DNA of 64,000 nt from Antarcticimicrobium sediminis (GCF_004348975.1 NZ_SMFP01000010.1:1-64000); one strand, 5' to 3'. Shown: positions 44,071-55,577, counted from the first letter of the stretch. Notes: generated by a model from the letters alone, not told the origin. Program-made: numbers and translations.

Positions 44071-45141
44071 TTACTTGGCGGCTTTGACACGGTCCAGAAC
44101 GCCACCCTCGATGGCCTCCAGCCCGGCCGGAACCGGCGGATACCACTTGATGTTGTCCAGCGCTTCGGCCGGGAAGCTGGCCTGATAGCGCACCTTCAGC
44201 GCCTCGTCGGCAAAGGCGTCGGCCCCCTTGGAAGCGGTAAAGTTGCCAGCGGCCTCGGTGATCATGGCGGCGATCTCGGGCTGCATCACGAAGTTGATCC
44301 AGGCATAGGCGGCGTCATCGGCGCGGCCCTTGGCAGGCAGCACAAAGGTGTCGACCCAACCCAACGCGCCCGAAGCCGGTGCGACAAAGGTGATGTCGGG
44401 CATGTCGGCGTTCAGCTTCCAGCCGCCGGTGTCCCAGGCCATCGAGGCCACGATCTCGCCCGAGCGCAGCAGGCCCATCAGCTCGTCACCGCCACCCCAA
44501 TAGGTTTTGACGTTGGGTTTGCAGTCGACCAGCTTGGCCTCGACCTTGTCCATGACCGCCTTATAGGCGGCCTCGTCGCCATATGCGGCGAACGGGTCCA
44601 GCCCCATTGCAAAGGCAAAGCCGATCAGCGTCGGACGTTTCAGACGATAGGAGACCTTGCCCGCCACCTCGGCGTTGCACAGGTCGGTGTAATCCTTGAC
44701 CGAAGGCGCCTTCTTGGTGTCGACCACAAGGCCCGAGGTGCCCCAGACATGCGGCACGCCATAGATTTCGCCGCCGACGGTGGTGTTGGCCTTGGTGGCC
44801 TCCAGCATCGAGGTGATGAACTGCGCGCTGTCGATCTTGCTCAGGTCGATCGGCTTGTAGATGCCGAACTCGGCCTGCGGGCCAGCGATGCGGTCCTGGC
44901 TGGGCTGGGCCAGATCAAAGCCGCCGCCGCCGGTGGCGCGCAGCTTGGCGATCATTTCTTCGTTGTTGGATTTGGTGACTTCGACGGTGTGGCCGGTTTC
45001 GGCCTCGAATTTGGCCACCACGTTTTCGGGGGCGTAGCCGCCCCAGGTCAGCAGGCGCAGGGTGTCAGCGGAGGCCGGTGTGGTGCCGCAGACAAAGGCA
45101 ATCGTTAGGGCGGAGCAAACCGCCGAGGCAACATGTTTCAT
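44071..45141 (-). CDS. Spermidine/putrescine-type substrate-binding protein (PotD-like)
   Basis: A 356-residue periplasmic protein with a signal peptide (residues 1-25, cleavage near PASA). The start of the mature part, DTLRLLTWGGYAPENVVAKFE, and the YGVPHVWGTSGLVVD block are those of the PotD/PotF family. Substrate is likely an amine or amino acid derivative. First gene of the operon that now runs into the truncated FAH and flavin reductase genes. Confidence 0.92.
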   Translation of the reverse strand: MKHVASAVCSALTIAFVCGTTPASADTLRLLTWGGYAPENVVAKFEAETGHTVEVTKSNNEEMIAKLRATGGGGFDLAQPSQDRIAGPQAEFGIYKPIDLSKIDSAQFITSMLEATKANTTVGGEIYGVPHVWGTSGLVVDTKKAPSVKDYTDLCNAEVAGKVSYRLKRPTLIGFAFAMGLDPFAAYGDEAAYKAVMDKVEAKLVDCKPNVKTYWGGGDELMGLLRSGEIVASMAWDTGGWKLNADMPDITFVAPASGALGWVDTFVLPAKGRADDAAYAWINFVMQPEIAAMITEAAGNFTASKGADAFADEALKVRYQASFPAEALDNIKWYPPVPAGLEAIEGGVLDRVKAAK

Positions 45142-45520
45142 CGGTTTTTCCCAGTAAAACGTTTCGGATGAACTGTGCCGGAAGGATTGTGGAAAAATCC
45201 TTTTGTGTCAATGGGATAATAAAAAGTTCACATTGCGCGGCGAGCGGTTCAGGCCCGTGCCAGTGGGCTGGAACGGTGCGGGGCCCCGGTGCGCGGTCAG
45301 TGGTCGGGATTGGCGCGGAAAATCGGGGCATAGCAAGCTGAGTGTCCCGATATATCGCTTCTATGTCAAGATAGTGACAGATACGATTCGCGCTGAATAA
45401 ATCTTTTCAGTTTCGGGTCTGGTTCGGCGGTCGTGGGCGGCAGTCAGAGGGCGGCAGTCAGAGGGCGAGCGTCGGGGGCGGGGTCCACAGACTGGCCCGC
45501 CCCTTTGCACCATGGTTGGG
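45142..45520. other. Promoter region of the spermidine-type operon, no gene
   Basis: AT-rich near 45150-45230, suited to a leftward promoter. Near 45435-45462 there is a two-copy tandem repeat. No gene seen. Confidence 0.45.
45435..45462. repeat. Tandem duplication of a 14-base unit
   Basis: GGGCGGCAGTCAGA occurs twice in direct succession, followed by a partial third unit (GGGCG). Probably slippage in noncoding DNA, located just downstream of the CopZ-like gene. Confidence 0.75.
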
Positions 45521-45709
45521 TCAGGTCGCCGGATATCCCGCCCCGGCCAGCGTGGCGGCGATGGCTGCGTCCGACAAGGCGCTGCGCACAGTTACAGTGT
45601 GGGCCGCAAGGTCACAGGTGATCGTTGCGGCGGGATCTGCCGCCTTGATCGCGGCTTCGATGGCCGCGGTGCAATGGCCGCAGCTCATATCCGGGATGGT
45701 AAAGGTCAT
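45521..45709 (-). CDS. copZ: CopZ-like heavy-metal-associated domain protein
   Basis: A 62-residue HMA-domain protein (MTFTIPDMSCGHCTAAIEAA) with the copper-binding MSCGHC motif (Cys10 and Cys13) and the ferredoxin-like fold expected for a cytosolic copper(I) chaperone. It is divergent from the copper ATPase gene, 165 bases away, with the CueR-type promoter between them. The start at 45709 gives the usual family length. It should hand copper to the ATPase. Confidence 0.88.
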   Translation of the reverse strand: MTFTIPDMSCGHCTAAIEAAIKAADPAATITCDLAAHTVTVRSALSDAAIAATLAGAGYPAT

Positions 45710-45813
45710 GTCATTCGTTTCCTGCTTCGACTCTTCTGCGGCACACCTTGCCGGGATCCAGCGGGGGAAGGTCAAGCGCAGGATCGCACGCGGGGAAACT
45801 TTAGTGTTTACCC

Positions 45814-45844
45814 TTGACCCTCCAGTTACTGGAAGGGCTATGTC
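45814..45844 (+). promoter_or_regulatory. CueR-type copper promoter
   Basis: TTGACC (45814-45819) and TATGTC (45839-45844) are 19 bases apart, the long spacing typical of MerR-family targets, and the spacer holds the dyad CCCTCCAGTTACTGGAAGGG. This matches CueR boxes of copA promoters. Binding by the CueR protein encoded at 48399 would activate the ATPase gene in excess copper. Confidence 0.88.
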
Positions 45845-45873
45845 AGGCGCAGATCGACCGAACGGAGGCTCCA

Positions 45874-48384
45874 ATGACCAGCACACACCATATCACCCTG
45901 TCGCTTCAGGGCATGTCCTGCGCCTCGTGCTCGGGCCGGGTTGACCGGGCGCTGGCCGCGTTGCCGGGGGTTTCTGATGTGGCGGTGAATCTCGCCGCCG
46001 AAACCGCGCAGATGAACGTCGATACCCCTGCCCGCGTGGGCGAGGTGGCGGTGGCGCTCGATACGCTTGGCTATCCGGCGCGGCGCGCGACGGTGACGCT
46101 GAACGTCGCGTCGATGTCCTGCGCCTCCTGCGTCGGGCGGGTGGATCGGGCGCTGGCAGGGCTGCCGGGGGTGCTGGAGGTCAATGTGAACCTCGCCTCC
46201 GAGACCGCCACCGTGACCTATCTGGAAGGGGCGATCGGGCCGGCCGAGCTGATCGCGGCTGCGACCGATATGGGCTATCCCGCCACCATCGCACAGCAGG
46301 ACGCCGCCGAGGATCGCAGCGCGCGCAAAAATGCAGAGGCGCGCGAGAGTGCGAAAAAGGCGTTGATCGCCGCCGCTCTCGCCCTGCCGGTGTTCGTGAT
46401 GGAAATGGGCGGGCATATGATCCCGGCGTTCCATCACCTGATCGCTGGCACAATCGGACAGCAGGTAAGCTGGATCGTGCAATTCATCCTGACCACCCTC
46501 GTGCTGGTCGGGCCGGGGCGGCTGTTTTACGCCAAGGGTATCCCGGCGCTGCTACGCGGGGCGCCCGACATGAATAGCCTTGTCGCGGTCGGCACCGGGG
46601 CGGCCTATCTCTATTCCGTCACGGCCACATTCCTGCCCGGCGTTTTGCCCGAGGCGGTGCGCGCGGTCTATTTCGAGGCGGCGGCGGTGATCGTCGTGCT
46701 GATCCTATTGGGCCGCTTTCTTGAGGCGCGGGCCAAGGGCCGCACGGGCGCGGCGATACAGGCGCTTCTGGGTCTGCAAGTGCGCACCGCGCGGGTGCTG
46801 CGCGAGGGCGGCGCGGTCGATGTCGCGGTCGAGGCGATCCGTCCCGGTGACATCCTGCTGGTGCGCCCCGGCGAGCGCATCGCGGTGGATGGCGAAGTGA
46901 GCGAGGGCACATCCTATCTGGATGAAAGCATGATCACGGGCGAGCCGCAGCCGGTGGCCAAAGCGGCGGGCGACAGCGTGACCGGCGGCACCGTGAACGG
47001 CAGCGGCAGTTTTCAGTTTCGCGCCACCCGGGTTGGGGCCGATACTACGCTGGCGCAGATCATCCGTATGGTCGAACAGGCGCAGGGGGCCAAGCTGCCG
47101 ATTCAGGGGCTGGTCGACAAGATCACGCTGTGGTTCGTGCCTGCCGTCATGTCGGCGGCCCTGCTCACCGTGTTGATCTGGCTGGTCTTCGGTCCTGACC
47201 CGGCGCTGACACTGGCGCTGGTGGCGGGGGTGTCGGTGCTGATCATCGCCTGCCCCTGCGCCATGGGGCTGGCAACGCCGACCTCGATCATGGTGGGCAC
47301 CGGACGCGCCGCCGAGATGGGGGTGCTGTTTCGCAAGGGCGATGCGCTGCAACAGCTGTCTGGCGTGACCATCGTGGCGCTGGACAAGACCGGCACCGTG
47401 ACCGAGGGGCGGCCAGAGCTGACCGATCTGGTGCTGGCCGAAGGGTTTGAGCGCGCCGATCTGCTGGCATTGGTCGCGGCGGTCGAGGCGCGCTCGGAAC
47501 ATCCGATTGCCGAGGCGATCCTGCGCGCCGCCCGTGCCGAGGGGGTGCCGACGCTTGAGGCGGATCAGTTCACCTCGATCACCGGCTATGGTGTGCGCGC
47601 GCGGGTCGCCGGGCACGAGGTGCTGGTGGGGGCCGACCGGTTGATGGTGCGCGAGGGGGTCGAGACCGGCCCGCTTGCGGATCACGAGGCGCGGCTGGCG
47701 GCGCGCGGGCGCAGCGCGCTGTTCGCTGCCGTCGATGGGAGAATCGCGGCGGTGATCGCGGTGGCCGATCCGGTCAAATCAAGCAGTGCGGCAGCGGTCG
47801 CGGCCCTGCACAGGATGGGGCTCAAGGTGGCGATGATCACCGGCGACAAGCAGGCCACGGCACAGGCCATCGCGCGCGAGACCGGCATCGACACCGTGAT
47901 CGCGGGCGTGTTGCCCGAGGGCAAGGTCGCGGCGCTGCAGGATCTGCGCGCGGGCGGCGCACGGTTGGCCTTTGTCGGTGACGGCATCAACGACGCCCCG
48001 GCGCTGGCCGATGCGGATGTCGGCATCGCCATCGGCACCGGAACCGACGTAGCCATCGAATCGGCCGATGTGGTGCTGATGTCGGGCGATCTGCGCGGCG
48101 TGGTGAACGCGGTTGAAATCTCGCGCGCGACGATGCGCAATATCCGCCAGAACCTGTTCTGGGCCTTTGGCTATAACACCGCGTTGATTCCGGTGGCGGC
48201 GGGGGTGCTGTACCCCGCCTTCGGGCTACTGCTGTCGCCGGTTCTGGCGGCGGGGGCGATGGCGCTGTCCTCGGTCTTTGTCCTGAGCAACGCGTTGCGA
48301 TTGCGCCGGGTTCGCCCGGCAATGGTCGAGGGTACCGCCAAATCCGGCGTGGGGGCCGCGCCTGCGGCGGTCCCGGCTGAATAG
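45874..48384 (+). CDS. copA: Copper-exporting P1B-type ATPase
   Basis: An 836-residue CopA. Two N-terminal HMA domains each carry CASC (Cys16/Cys19 and Cys83/Cys86). The membrane part has the copper-specific CPC motif (Cys460-Pro-Cys462), the phosphorylation loop DKTGT (Asp504), the SEHPIAEAI motif and the hinge [20 protein letters not shown]. It pumps copper(I) from cytoplasm to periplasm at the cost of ATP. GGAGG precedes the ATG at 45874. CueR follows 14 bases downstream, forming a self-regulated unit. Confidence 0.96.
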   Translation: MTSTHHITLSLQGMSCASCSGRVDRALAALPGVSDVAVNLAAETAQMNVDTPARVGEVAVALDTLGYPARRATVTLNVASMSCASCVGRVDRALAGLPGVLEVNVNLASETATVTYLEGAIGPAELIAAATDMGYPATIAQQDAAEDRSARKNAEARESAKKALIAAALALPVFVMEMGGHMIPAFHHLIAGTIGQQVSWIVQFILTTLVLVGPGRLFYAKGIPALLRGAPDMNSLVAVGTGAAYLYSVTATFLPGVLPEAVRAVYFEAAAVIVVLILLGRFLEARAKGRTGAAIQALLGLQVRTARVLREGGAVDVAVEAIRPGDILLVRPGERIAVDGEVSEGTSYLDESMITGEPQPVAKAAGDSVTGGTVNGSGSFQFRATRVGADTTLAQIIRMVEQAQGAKLPIQGLVDKITLWFVPAVMSAALLTVLIWLVFGPDPALTLALVAGVSVLIIACPCAMGLATPTSIMVGTGRAAEMGVLFRKGDALQQLSGVTIVALDKTGTVTEGRPELTDLVLAEGFERADLLALVAAVEARSEHPIAEAILRAARAEGVPTLEADQFTSITGYGVRARVAGHEVLVGADRLMVREGVETGPLADHEARLAARGRSALFAAVDGRIAAVIAVADPVKSSSAAAVAALHRMGLKVAMITGDKQATAQAIARETGIDTVIAGVLPEGKVAALQDLRAGGARLAFVGDGINDAPALADADVGIAIGTGTDVAIESADVVLMSGDLRGVVNAVEISRATMRNIRQNLFWAFGYNTALIPVAAGVLYPAFGLLLSPVLAAGAMALSSVFVLSNALRLRRVRPAMVEGTAKSGVGAAPAAVPAE

Positions 48385-48398
48385 AAAGGAGCCCCGCG

Positions 48399-48785
48399 AT
48401 GAATATCGGTGACGTGTCCCGCCGGTCCGGCCTGCCGGCCAAGACCATCCGTTATTACGAAGAGATCGGGTTGATCCAGCCTGACCGCAGCCCGAACGGT
48501 TATCGCAGCTTCAGCGAGAGCGACCTGCACCGGTTGTCGTTTCTGGGCCGGGCGCGGGCGCTTGGCTTTGCGATCGAGGATTGCCGCTCTCTGTTGGCGC
48601 TTTACGCCGATGACAGCCGTGAAAGTGGGCAGGTCAAGCAGATCGCGCAGGACCATCTGCGCCGGATTGATGAGAAGATCGCACAGCTGCAGTCGATGCG
48701 CGCCACGCTGGCGCATCTGGTGTCCTGCTGCGCCGGAGACGATCGGCCCGATTGCCCGATTTTGGACGATCTGGGCGCGCTCTAA
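48399..48785 (+). CDS. cueR: Copper-responsive MerR-family regulator CueR
   Basis: A 128-residue MerR protein. The helix-turn-helix reads MNIGDVSRRSGLPAKTIRYYEEIGLI, a long dimerisation helix follows, and the metal loop CCAGDDRPDC gives Cys111 and Cys119, spaced as in E. coli CueR. Ser76 stands at the position where CueR has serine and divalent-metal sensors have cysteine, supporting a copper(I)/silver(I) sensor. Its target box is at 45814-45844. Confidence 0.93.
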   Translation: MNIGDVSRRSGLPAKTIRYYEEIGLIQPDRSPNGYRSFSESDLHRLSFLGRARALGFAIEDCRSLLALYADDSRESGQVKQIAQDHLRRIDEKIAQLQSMRATLAHLVSCCAGDDRPDCPILDDLGAL

Positions 48786-48967
48786 GCGGAGAGCGGCGAG
48801 GCGGGATAGGGTATTGGAATAGACCAAAGCGCCGCCCACAGGTTCCGCCCGGCCGCAGGACGGGCTGCGCCTGCCTGCCCCTCGGCGGGCGCATTCGCGC
48901 CAGCCCAGGCAGGCGAAACCCTTCTCGCATAGGAGCAACGGTTGGTCCGGGGGGCTCCGCCTATCCC

Positions 48968-51331
48968 TTACTTTCGCCGCATCGCGTCCTGCAAGGCCGC
49001 CCCCAGCGCACCGGTCTGTCCGCCGCTTTGGGCCCCACCCTTGGCGCCCCCCTTGGGGCCGGCCGACATCGGCCCGCGCGGCTTGCCCTTTGCGCCTCCG
49101 CCACGATTGGCGGTATCCGACCCACGCTCTGTGCGCTCGGCCTTGGCGCTGGCGCCGCCATCCTTGCGCATGGTCAGGGCGATCCGCTTGCGCGGCACGT
49201 CGACCTCGACCACCGTGACCTTGACCACCTGACCGGCCTTGACCACCTCGTGCGGGTCCTTGACGAAACGGTCGGCAAGCTGGCTGACATGCACCAGCCC
49301 GTCCTGATGCACGCCGATATCGACGAAGGCCCCAAAGGCGGCCACGTTGGTTACCGTGCCTTCCAGCACCATGCCCGGTTTCAGATCGGTGATTGCCTCG
49401 ACCCCGTCAGCGAAATTGGCGGTCTTGAAGCTGGGGCGCGGGTCGCGGCCCGGTTTCTCCAGCTCGGTCAGGATATCGCGCACCGTGGGCAGGCCAAAGG
49501 TGTCATCGACGAACTGCTCGGCGCGGATGCCCTTCAGCGCGCCCTCATGGCCCATGATCTGGCGGATGTCGCGGCCACAGGCCGAGACGATGCGGCGCGC
49601 CACCGCATAGGCCTCCGGGTGGACCGAGGAGGCATCAAGCGGCTCCTTCCCGTCGCGGATGCGCAGGAACCCGGCGCATTGCTCGAACGCGCGCGGCCCC
49701 AGACGGGCGACCTTGAGCAGCTCCTTGCGGGATTTGAACGCACCGTTGAGATCGCGGTGGGTGACCACGGAGTCGGCCAGCCCCGGCCCAAGACCAGAGA
49801 CATGCGACAGCAGCGGCGCCGAGGCGGTGTTCAGGTCGACCCCCACCGCGTTCACCACATCCTCGATCACCGCCTCCAGCGATTTGCCCAGCTTGTGCTG
49901 ATCGACATCGTGCTGATACTGGCCGACGCCGATGCTTTTCGGCTCGATCTTGACCAGTTCGGCCAGCGGATCCTGCAGCCGCCGCGCAATCGACACCGCA
50001 CCGCGCAGGCTGACGTCGAGATCGGGAAATTCCCGCGCCGCCAGTTCCGAGGCCGAATAGACCGAGGCGCCGGCCTCGCTCACCACCACCTTGGTCGGGG
50101 CTTTGACCGAGGCGGGCAGGTTCTGGATCACCTCGGCTACCATGCGCTCGGTCTCGCGGCTGGCGGTGCCGTTGCCGATCGCGATCAGATCGACCCCATG
50201 CTGGGTGATCATCTTGAGGATGCTCACCTGCGCGCCGCGCAGATCGTTCTTGGGCTGGAACGGATACAGCGTATCGGTCGCGATCAGCTTGCCGGTGGCA
50301 TCGACCACCGCCGCCTTGACGCCGGTGCGGATGCCGGGATCAAGACCCAGCGTGGTCCGCGCCCCGGCGGGGGCGGCGAACAGCAGATCCTTGAGGTTGC
50401 GGGCAAACACCGCGATGGCCTCTTCCTGTGCCCGCGCCCGCAGATCGCCCATCAGGTCGACCATCATCGTCAGGCTCAGCTTCACCCGCCATGTCCAGCC
50501 GGCGATCTTGCGCAGCCATTGATCGCCCGGTTGTTCGGTCCGGGTCCCGAGGTAAGATGCGACAATCGCCTCGGCCCGCGCCGCGCCGGTTTCGGGATCG
50601 GGCGCGATGTCCAGCGTCACGACGCCTTCTTTCTGCGCCCGCAGCATTGCCAGCGCCCGGTGTGACGGCACCTTGGACCACGGCTCCACATGATCGAAAT
50701 AGTCCGAGAACTTGGCCCCCGCCTGCTCCTGCCCGGCGACCAGTTTCGAGGTCAGCCGCGCCTCGGCCTGCATGAAGGCGCGCAGATCGCCCAGCAGCGC
50801 CGCGTTCTCGGCCAGCCCTTCGGCGATGATGTCGCGCGCCCCGTTCAGTGCATCTTTGACTGTCGGTACCGCCTCGCTGATATAGCCTGCCGCGAGCGTC
50901 TCGGGCTCGGATGCGCGGTCGGCCCGGATCGCATCGGCCAGCGGCTCCAGCCCGTTTTCGCGCGCGATCATCGCCTTGGTGCGCCGCTTGGGCTTGTAGG
51001 GCAGATAGATGTCTTCAAGCTGCGCCTTGGTCTCGGCGCCGGTAATGGATTTCGCCAGATCCGCGGTCAGCTTGCCCTGATCCTTGATCGACCCCAGAAT
51101 CGTTTCGCGCCGCGCTTCCAGTTCACGCAGATAGGCCAGCCGGTCCGACAGCGTGCGCAACTGGGTGTCGTCCAGCCCTCCGGTCGCCTCTTTGCGATAG
51201 CGCGCGACAAACGGCACGGTCGAGCCTTCGTCCAGCAGCTTGACCGCTGCCCCCACCTGTTCCGGGCGGGCGGCGATCTCGGTTGCGATGGTGCGGGCGA
51301 TGCGGGCGGCGGTCTGCGGGGCAATGTCCAA
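48968..51331 (-). CDS. tex: Transcription accessory protein Tex
   Basis: A 787-residue nucleic-acid-binding protein. Order: N-terminal Tex helical domain, the RNase H-like YqgF domain ([18 protein letters not shown]), a helix-hairpin-helix domain ([19 protein letters not shown]), and a C-terminal S1 RNA-binding domain ([20 protein letters not shown]), then a basic Gly/Lys-rich tail of about 50 residues. The TTG start at 51329-51331 was chosen because CAGGAG lies upstream and homology begins there; the open frame continues far upstream only as antisense of the next gene. Confidence 0.93.
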   Translation of the reverse strand: MDIAPQTAARIARTIATEIAARPEQVGAAVKLLDEGSTVPFVARYRKEATGGLDDTQLRTLSDRLAYLRELEARRETILGSIKDQGKLTADLAKSITGAETKAQLEDIYLPYKPKRRTKAMIARENGLEPLADAIRADRASEPETLAAGYISEAVPTVKDALNGARDIIAEGLAENAALLGDLRAFMQAEARLTSKLVAGQEQAGAKFSDYFDHVEPWSKVPSHRALAMLRAQKEGVVTLDIAPDPETGAARAEAIVASYLGTRTEQPGDQWLRKIAGWTWRVKLSLTMMVDLMGDLRARAQEEAIAVFARNLKDLLFAAPAGARTTLGLDPGIRTGVKAAVVDATGKLIATDTLYPFQPKNDLRGAQVSILKMITQHGVDLIAIGNGTASRETERMVAEVIQNLPASVKAPTKVVVSEAGASVYSASELAAREFPDLDVSLRGAVSIARRLQDPLAELVKIEPKSIGVGQYQHDVDQHKLGKSLEAVIEDVVNAVGVDLNTASAPLLSHVSGLGPGLADSVVTHRDLNGAFKSRKELLKVARLGPRAFEQCAGFLRIRDGKEPLDASSVHPEAYAVARRIVSACGRDIRQIMGHEGALKGIRAEQFVDDTFGLPTVRDILTELEKPGRDPRPSFKTANFADGVEAITDLKPGMVLEGTVTNVAAFGAFVDIGVHQDGLVHVSQLADRFVKDPHEVVKAGQVVKVTVVEVDVPRKRIALTMRKDGGASAKAERTERGSDTANRGGGAKGKPRGPMSAGPKGGAKGGAQSGGQTGALGAALQDAMRRK

Positions 51332-51679
51332 GGGCGACTCCTGTTTTCTGTTCGGGCGATCCGTTTGGGACGATCCTTTTGCCCGGTTCCGAGGTCCCCG
51401 CCAAGGGCCGATCTGGCCCGGGATCGGCGGCCTGTCGCCACCGCGCGCCGGGGCTTGGGGGGGGCGCGGGACACATGTTTGCGCCAACTGGGGCAAATTG
51501 CGCAGGCGCAGTCGATTGATTACCCGCGCGCGGTGGGCTAGAGGGGGCGGCAAAGCCGGGCCGCCGCAGCACGTCGCGCCGCGCATCGCCCGCAGCATTT
51601 CCGCCCCGGCGCGCGCGCCCGCGCGCCCATACATTTCAGTTCCCACGCCACCTGACTGGCAAAAAAAGGTACCACACAC
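51332..51679. other. Divergent promoter region of tex and icd, no gene
   Basis: Highly GC-rich between divergent genes. It should carry both promoters; none stands out by eye. AAGGTACC lies just before the icd ATG. Confidence 0.5.
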
Positions 51680-53893
51680 ATGGCAGACAGTTCCAAGCCC
51701 GACATTCTGTATACCATCGTAGACGAAGCGCCCGAACTGGCCAGCGCCTCGCTGCTGCCGATCATCCGGACCTTTGCCGGGGCGGCGGGAATCAACGTTG
51801 GCACCAAGGACATCTCGCTTGCCGCGCGCATCCTCGCCACCTTCCCCGAGAAGCTGACCGAGGCACAGCGCCAGTCCAACGATCTGGCCGAACTGGGCGA
51901 ACTGGTGAAATCGCCCGACGCCAACGTGATCAAGCTGCCCAACATCTCGGCCTCGGTGCCGCAGCTCACCGCCGCAGTCAAAGAACTGCAGGCGCAAGGC
52001 TATGACATCCCCGACTATCCCGAAACGCCGACTACCGACGCGGAAAAAGCTGTCCGTGCCCGGTTCGACGCGATCAAGGGCTCGGCCGTGAACCCGGTCC
52101 TGCGCGAAGGCAACTCTGATCGCCGCGCCGCCAAGGCGGTCAAATCCTATGCCCAGAACAACCCGCACCGCATGGGCGCGTGGGCATCCGACAGCAAGAC
52201 GCATGTCTCCTCGATGTCGGGCAATGACTTCTACTCCAACGAGGTGGCTGCAACCCTGACCGCCGATCAGGCCGGTCCGGCCAAGATCGAATTCGTCGGC
52301 AAGGATGGCACCACCACCGTGCTCAAGGACAACTGGCCCCTGATCGAGGGCGAGGTCGTTGACGCCACCTTCATGTCGGCCAAGGCGCTGGACGCCTTCC
52401 TGACGGACCAGATCGAAGCCACCAAGAAGGACGGCATTCTGTTCTCGATCCACCTCAAGGCGACGATGATGAAGGTCTCTGACCCGATCATCTTCGGCCA
52501 TGCGGTCAAAGCCTGGCTGGCCCCGGTGTTCGAGAAATTCGGCGACGAGATGGCGGCGCTGGGCGTCAACCCGAACTCGGGTCTTGGCGACGTGCTGGAG
52601 CGGGTCAAGGGCAACGCCGAGATCATGGCCGCGATCGAGGCCTGCACTGCCGAACGTCCCGCCATGTTCATGGTGAACTCGGACAAAGGCATCACCAACC
52701 TGCATGTGCCCTCGGACGTGATCATCGACGCCTCGATGCCGGCGCTGATCCGCGCGGGCGGCAAGGGCTGGGGCCCGGATGGCAAAGAGGGCGACAGCAA
52801 CTGCGTCATCCCCGACGATTGCTATGCGCCGATCTATGACGAGGCGATCAACTTTTTCAAAGCCAATGGCGCACTGAACCCGACCACAGTCGGCACCGTG
52901 CAGAACGTCGGCCTGATGGCCCAGAAGGCCGAGGAATACGGCTCGCACCCCACCACCTTTGAAGTGCCCGCCGATGGCACCATCCGCATCGTTCTGGCCA
53001 ATGGCGATGTGCTGCATGCGCTTGACGTCGAGGCCGGCGACATCTGGCGCGCCAGCACCGCGAAAAAGGCCCCGATCGAGAACTGGATCCAGCTCGCCAT
53101 CGACCGCCAGCGTCTGACCGGCGTTCAGGCGATCTTCTGGCTGGACGAGAACCGCGGCCATGACGCCGAGGTGATCAAATACGTGAAAGCGGCGCTGGAC
53201 GCGGCCGGTGTCGCCGACAAGTTCGCGATCATGGCCCCGCGCGAAGCCACCCGTGCCTCGCTGGAGACCATCACGGCGGGCAAGGACAGCATCGCCATCA
53301 CCGGCAACGTGCTGCGCGATTACCTGACCGACCTGTTCCCGATTCTGGAACTGGGCACCTCGGCCAAGATGCTGTCGATCGTCAAACTGATGAACGGCGG
53401 CGGCATGTTTGAAACCGGCGCCGGCGGCTCGGCTCCGAAACACGTGCAGCAGCTGCTGGAAGAAAACCACCTGCGTTGGGATTCCACCGGTGAATTCTGC
53501 GCGCTGAGCGAATCGCTGAACTTCCTTGCCGATGTTCGAGGCAACGCCAAGGCCGCCGTGCTGGGCGCCGCCGCCGAGGTTGCGACTCAGGGTATTCTGG
53601 ATCAGGGCCGCTCGCCCTCGCGCAAGGTCGGAGAGCCGGACAACCGCGCCAGCCACTACTGGTTCGCCCGCTACTGGGCCGAGGCACTGGCAGCGCAGCA
53701 AGACGACGCCGATCTGGCCGCACACTTCAAACCGATCGCCGAGGCGCTGGCCGCCAAGGAGACCGAAATCCTCGACCAACTGGCCGCAGTGCAGGGGAAA
53801 CCGGTGGATCTGGGCGGCTACTACCACGCCGACCGGGCCCGGACCGCTGAGGTGATGCGCCCCAGCGCCGCGCTGAACGCCATCATCGGTTAA
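51680..53893 (+). CDS. icd: NADP-dependent isocitrate dehydrogenase, monomeric type
   Basis: A 737-residue monomeric isocitrate dehydrogenase (IDH-II type), converting isocitrate to 2-oxoglutarate with NADPH formation in the TCA cycle. Family sequence is clear throughout: [23 protein letters not shown] near residue 135, [20 protein letters not shown] near 255, and [18 protein letters not shown] near the C-terminus. Length matches the roughly 740-residue monomeric class, not the 400-residue dimer. A strong terminator follows the gene. Confidence 0.96.
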   Translation: MADSSKPDILYTIVDEAPELASASLLPIIRTFAGAAGINVGTKDISLAARILATFPEKLTEAQRQSNDLAELGELVKSPDANVIKLPNISASVPQLTAAVKELQAQGYDIPDYPETPTTDAEKAVRARFDAIKGSAVNPVLREGNSDRRAAKAVKSYAQNNPHRMGAWASDSKTHVSSMSGNDFYSNEVAATLTADQAGPAKIEFVGKDGTTTVLKDNWPLIEGEVVDATFMSAKALDAFLTDQIEATKKDGILFSIHLKATMMKVSDPIIFGHAVKAWLAPVFEKFGDEMAALGVNPNSGLGDVLERVKGNAEIMAAIEACTAERPAMFMVNSDKGITNLHVPSDVIIDASMPALIRAGGKGWGPDGKEGDSNCVIPDDCYAPIYDEAINFFKANGALNPTTVGTVQNVGLMAQKAEEYGSHPTTFEVPADGTIRIVLANGDVLHALDVEAGDIWRASTAKKAPIENWIQLAIDRQRLTGVQAIFWLDENRGHDAEVIKYVKAALDAAGVADKFAIMAPREATRASLETITAGKDSIAITGNVLRDYLTDLFPILELGTSAKMLSIVKLMNGGGMFETGAGGSAPKHVQQLLEENHLRWDSTGEFCALSESLNFLADVRGNAKAAVLGAAAEVATQGILDQGRSPSRKVGEPDNRASHYWFARYWAEALAAQQDDADLAAHFKPIAEALAAKETEILDQLAAVQGKPVDLGGYYHADRARTAEVMRPSAALNAIIG

Positions 53894-53935
53894 GGCCATC
53901 ATCGGCCAAGACGGCCCCTAAATCGCGACAGGATG

Positions 53936-53965
53936 CGCCCGGAGAGGAAACTCTCCGGGCGTTTT
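53936..53965 (+). terminator. Intrinsic terminator of icd
   Basis: CGCCCGGAGAG (53936-53946) pairs with CTCTCCGGGCG (53951-53961) around GAAA, followed by TTTT. Confidence 0.93.
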
Positions 53966-53972
53966 CCGTTTG

Positions 53973-54035
53973 TTGACCTGCCTCGCCCTGCTGTCGCCCC
54001 GGACAACACGCGTCTGTAGGGCGAGGCGACGTCAA
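53973..54035. repeat. Long imperfect inverted repeat
   Basis: TTGAC plus GCCTCGCCCT (53973-53989) is mirrored by AGGGCGAGGC plus GTCAA (54018-54035), separated by 28 bases. The 10-base core is perfect. It lies between icd and the tRNA gene and has no T-run; role unknown. Confidence 0.6.
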
Positions 54036-54198
54036 TTGGGGCGAGGACCCGGTTGAACGGCAACGGGCCGCAACAGGGTCTTCCCGCAAGGAGGGCAATC
54101 AAAGTGGGGGGCAGGCAAACCCAGACGCGCAAACGCGTTTCGATTCAGCCGTTTGCTGGATCGGGGGGCGAATTGGAATTGCTGGATTGGATAGGATT

Positions 54199-54274
<76 letters not shown>

Positions 54275-54420
54275 GTCGCCGTTTCCGGCGGTGTGCGCGT
54301 CATTTACGGAACGCCGCTGCGATGTTCAAGCGAAAAAACCTACGGCTGCGCAGGATTTTCCGTCAGGCGTCGCGGGGGGCGAGCATCGCATGCCCGCCCG
54401 CCCGCATTCAGGTGTCGTAA

Positions 54421-54750
54421 TCAGCTGTCGTCGTCGTCCGCAGGGACGTCGGCGATTTCGTCAAGCGAGACGGTGTCGTCATCGTCTTCGTCTTCCAGCA
54501 CGTCATCGCCCAGATCGACATCCGTCGTGTCGTCATCGTCCAGCACCACGTCTTCGTCATCGGTGGCCTTGCTTTTTGCCTTGGCCGTTACTGCGTCCTC
54601 GGCGTCGGCGGCGATCATCCGGCTCTTGCCGGTGTCAACTTGTACGACCTCGCCCGTGTAGGGGCTGATGATCGGATCTTTGTTCAGGTCGTAAAACCGT
54701 TTGCCGGTGGTCGGGCAAACGCGCTTTACACCCCATTCTGCCTTGGGCAT
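54421..54750 (-). CDS. TIGR02300 (FYDLN acid) family protein
   Basis: A 109-residue protein of a small alphaproteobacterial family. The N-terminal half (AEWGVKRVCPTTGKRFYDLNK) holds the FYDLN signature with one cysteine, and the C-terminal half is extremely acidic (LDDDDTTDVDLGDD and similar). Function unknown; the acidic tail may bind cations or basic proteins. The start at 54750 is the family start; the frame continues upstream without similarity. Confidence 0.9.
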   Translation of the reverse strand: MPKAEWGVKRVCPTTGKRFYDLNKDPIISPYTGEVVQVDTGKSRMIAADAEDAVTAKAKSKATDDEDVVLDDDDTTDVDLGDDVLEDEDDDDTVSLDEIADVPADDDDS

Positions 54751-54859
54751 GTGAAATCCCCTCGATATTCTGAAATCTGATGAGTCGTGTCGACGATTCA
54801 GTGCACGTGCCATATGAGATAGAGACTGTCAAAGCCTTTGCGAACGGATCACAGCGCCC

Positions 54860-55546
54860 ATGGCCGACCATTTCCTGCCCGGCCCGCCCGTGGTGCCCCT
54901 GACCCTGCGCCGTTCGACGCAGGCGCGGCGCATCAGTTTGCGGATTTCCCAGCTTGATGGGCGGGTCACGCTGACCCTGCCGCGCGGCGTGCCCGAGGCC
55001 GAGGCGCTGGACTTTGCGCAGACCAAAGAAAGTTGGATTCGCAGCCATCTGGCAGCGCGACAAGGTGATGTCATGGTGGCCCCCGGCGCAGAGTTGCCGG
55101 TCGAGGGGGTGACTCGTCGCATCATTGCCGGGCCGGGCCGGGGGGTGCGCCTTGCTGCGGATGCCATCGCGGTGCCGGAAGGGCAGGCGGCGCGGCGGTT
55201 GCAATCCTGGCTGCGCGAACTGGCGCGCGACCGGCTGGTCGGGGCCGCCGACAGCTATGCCCGCGCGCTTGGGCGCGACTATACCCGCATCACTCTGCGC
55301 GACACCCGCTCGCGCTGGGGGTCGTGTTCGTCCCAAGGCGCGCTGATGTTCTCGTGGCGGCTGGTCTTGGCGCCGCCAGAGGTGCTGCGCTATGTCGCCG
55401 CGCATGAGGTGGCGCATCTGGCCGAGATGAACCATTCCGCCGCGTTCTGGACCGTGGTCGAGCGGCTGCATGGGCCCTATGAGGCCCCGCGCCACTGGCT
55501 GCGGGAGCAGGGGGCAGGTCTGCATCGGTTTCGCTTTTCCGGCTGA
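54860..55546 (+). CDS. YgjP-like / SprT-type M48 metallopeptidase
   Basis: A 228-residue cytoplasmic protein (DUF45/YgjP). The zinc site is HEVAH (His182, Glu183, His186) with a further His192 in MNHSAAFW. The preceding RWGSCSSQG block is diagnostic. A predicted zinc protease whose targets are not known. Divergent from the FYDLN gene, with about 110 bases between. Confidence 0.9.
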   Translation: MADHFLPGPPVVPLTLRRSTQARRISLRISQLDGRVTLTLPRGVPEAEALDFAQTKESWIRSHLAARQGDVMVAPGAELPVEGVTRRIIAGPGRGVRLAADAIAVPEGQAARRLQSWLRELARDRLVGAADSYARALGRDYTRITLRDTRSRWGSCSSQGALMFSWRLVLAPPEVLRYVAAHEVAHLAEMNHSAAFWTVVERLHGPYEAPRHWLREQGAGLHRFRFSG

Positions 55547-55577
55547 GCTGCGCTGACGGCTTGACCGTCCGGTGTTT

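Noticed and set aside
45203-45400. Short plus-strand frame upstream of the CopZ-like gene
   Set aside because: Lies in the promoter region of the spermidine-type operon and resembles no protein.
48968-53902. A minus-strand open frame of more than 1600 codons
   Set aside because: It joins the true tex frame to antisense of icd. The icd protein on the plus strand is unmistakable, and tex has a good TTG start with CAGGAG at 51331.
54293-54661. Serine-rich plus-strand frame opposite the FYDLN gene
   Set aside because: The serine run is the antisense image of the Asp codons in the acidic tail of the FYDLN protein.
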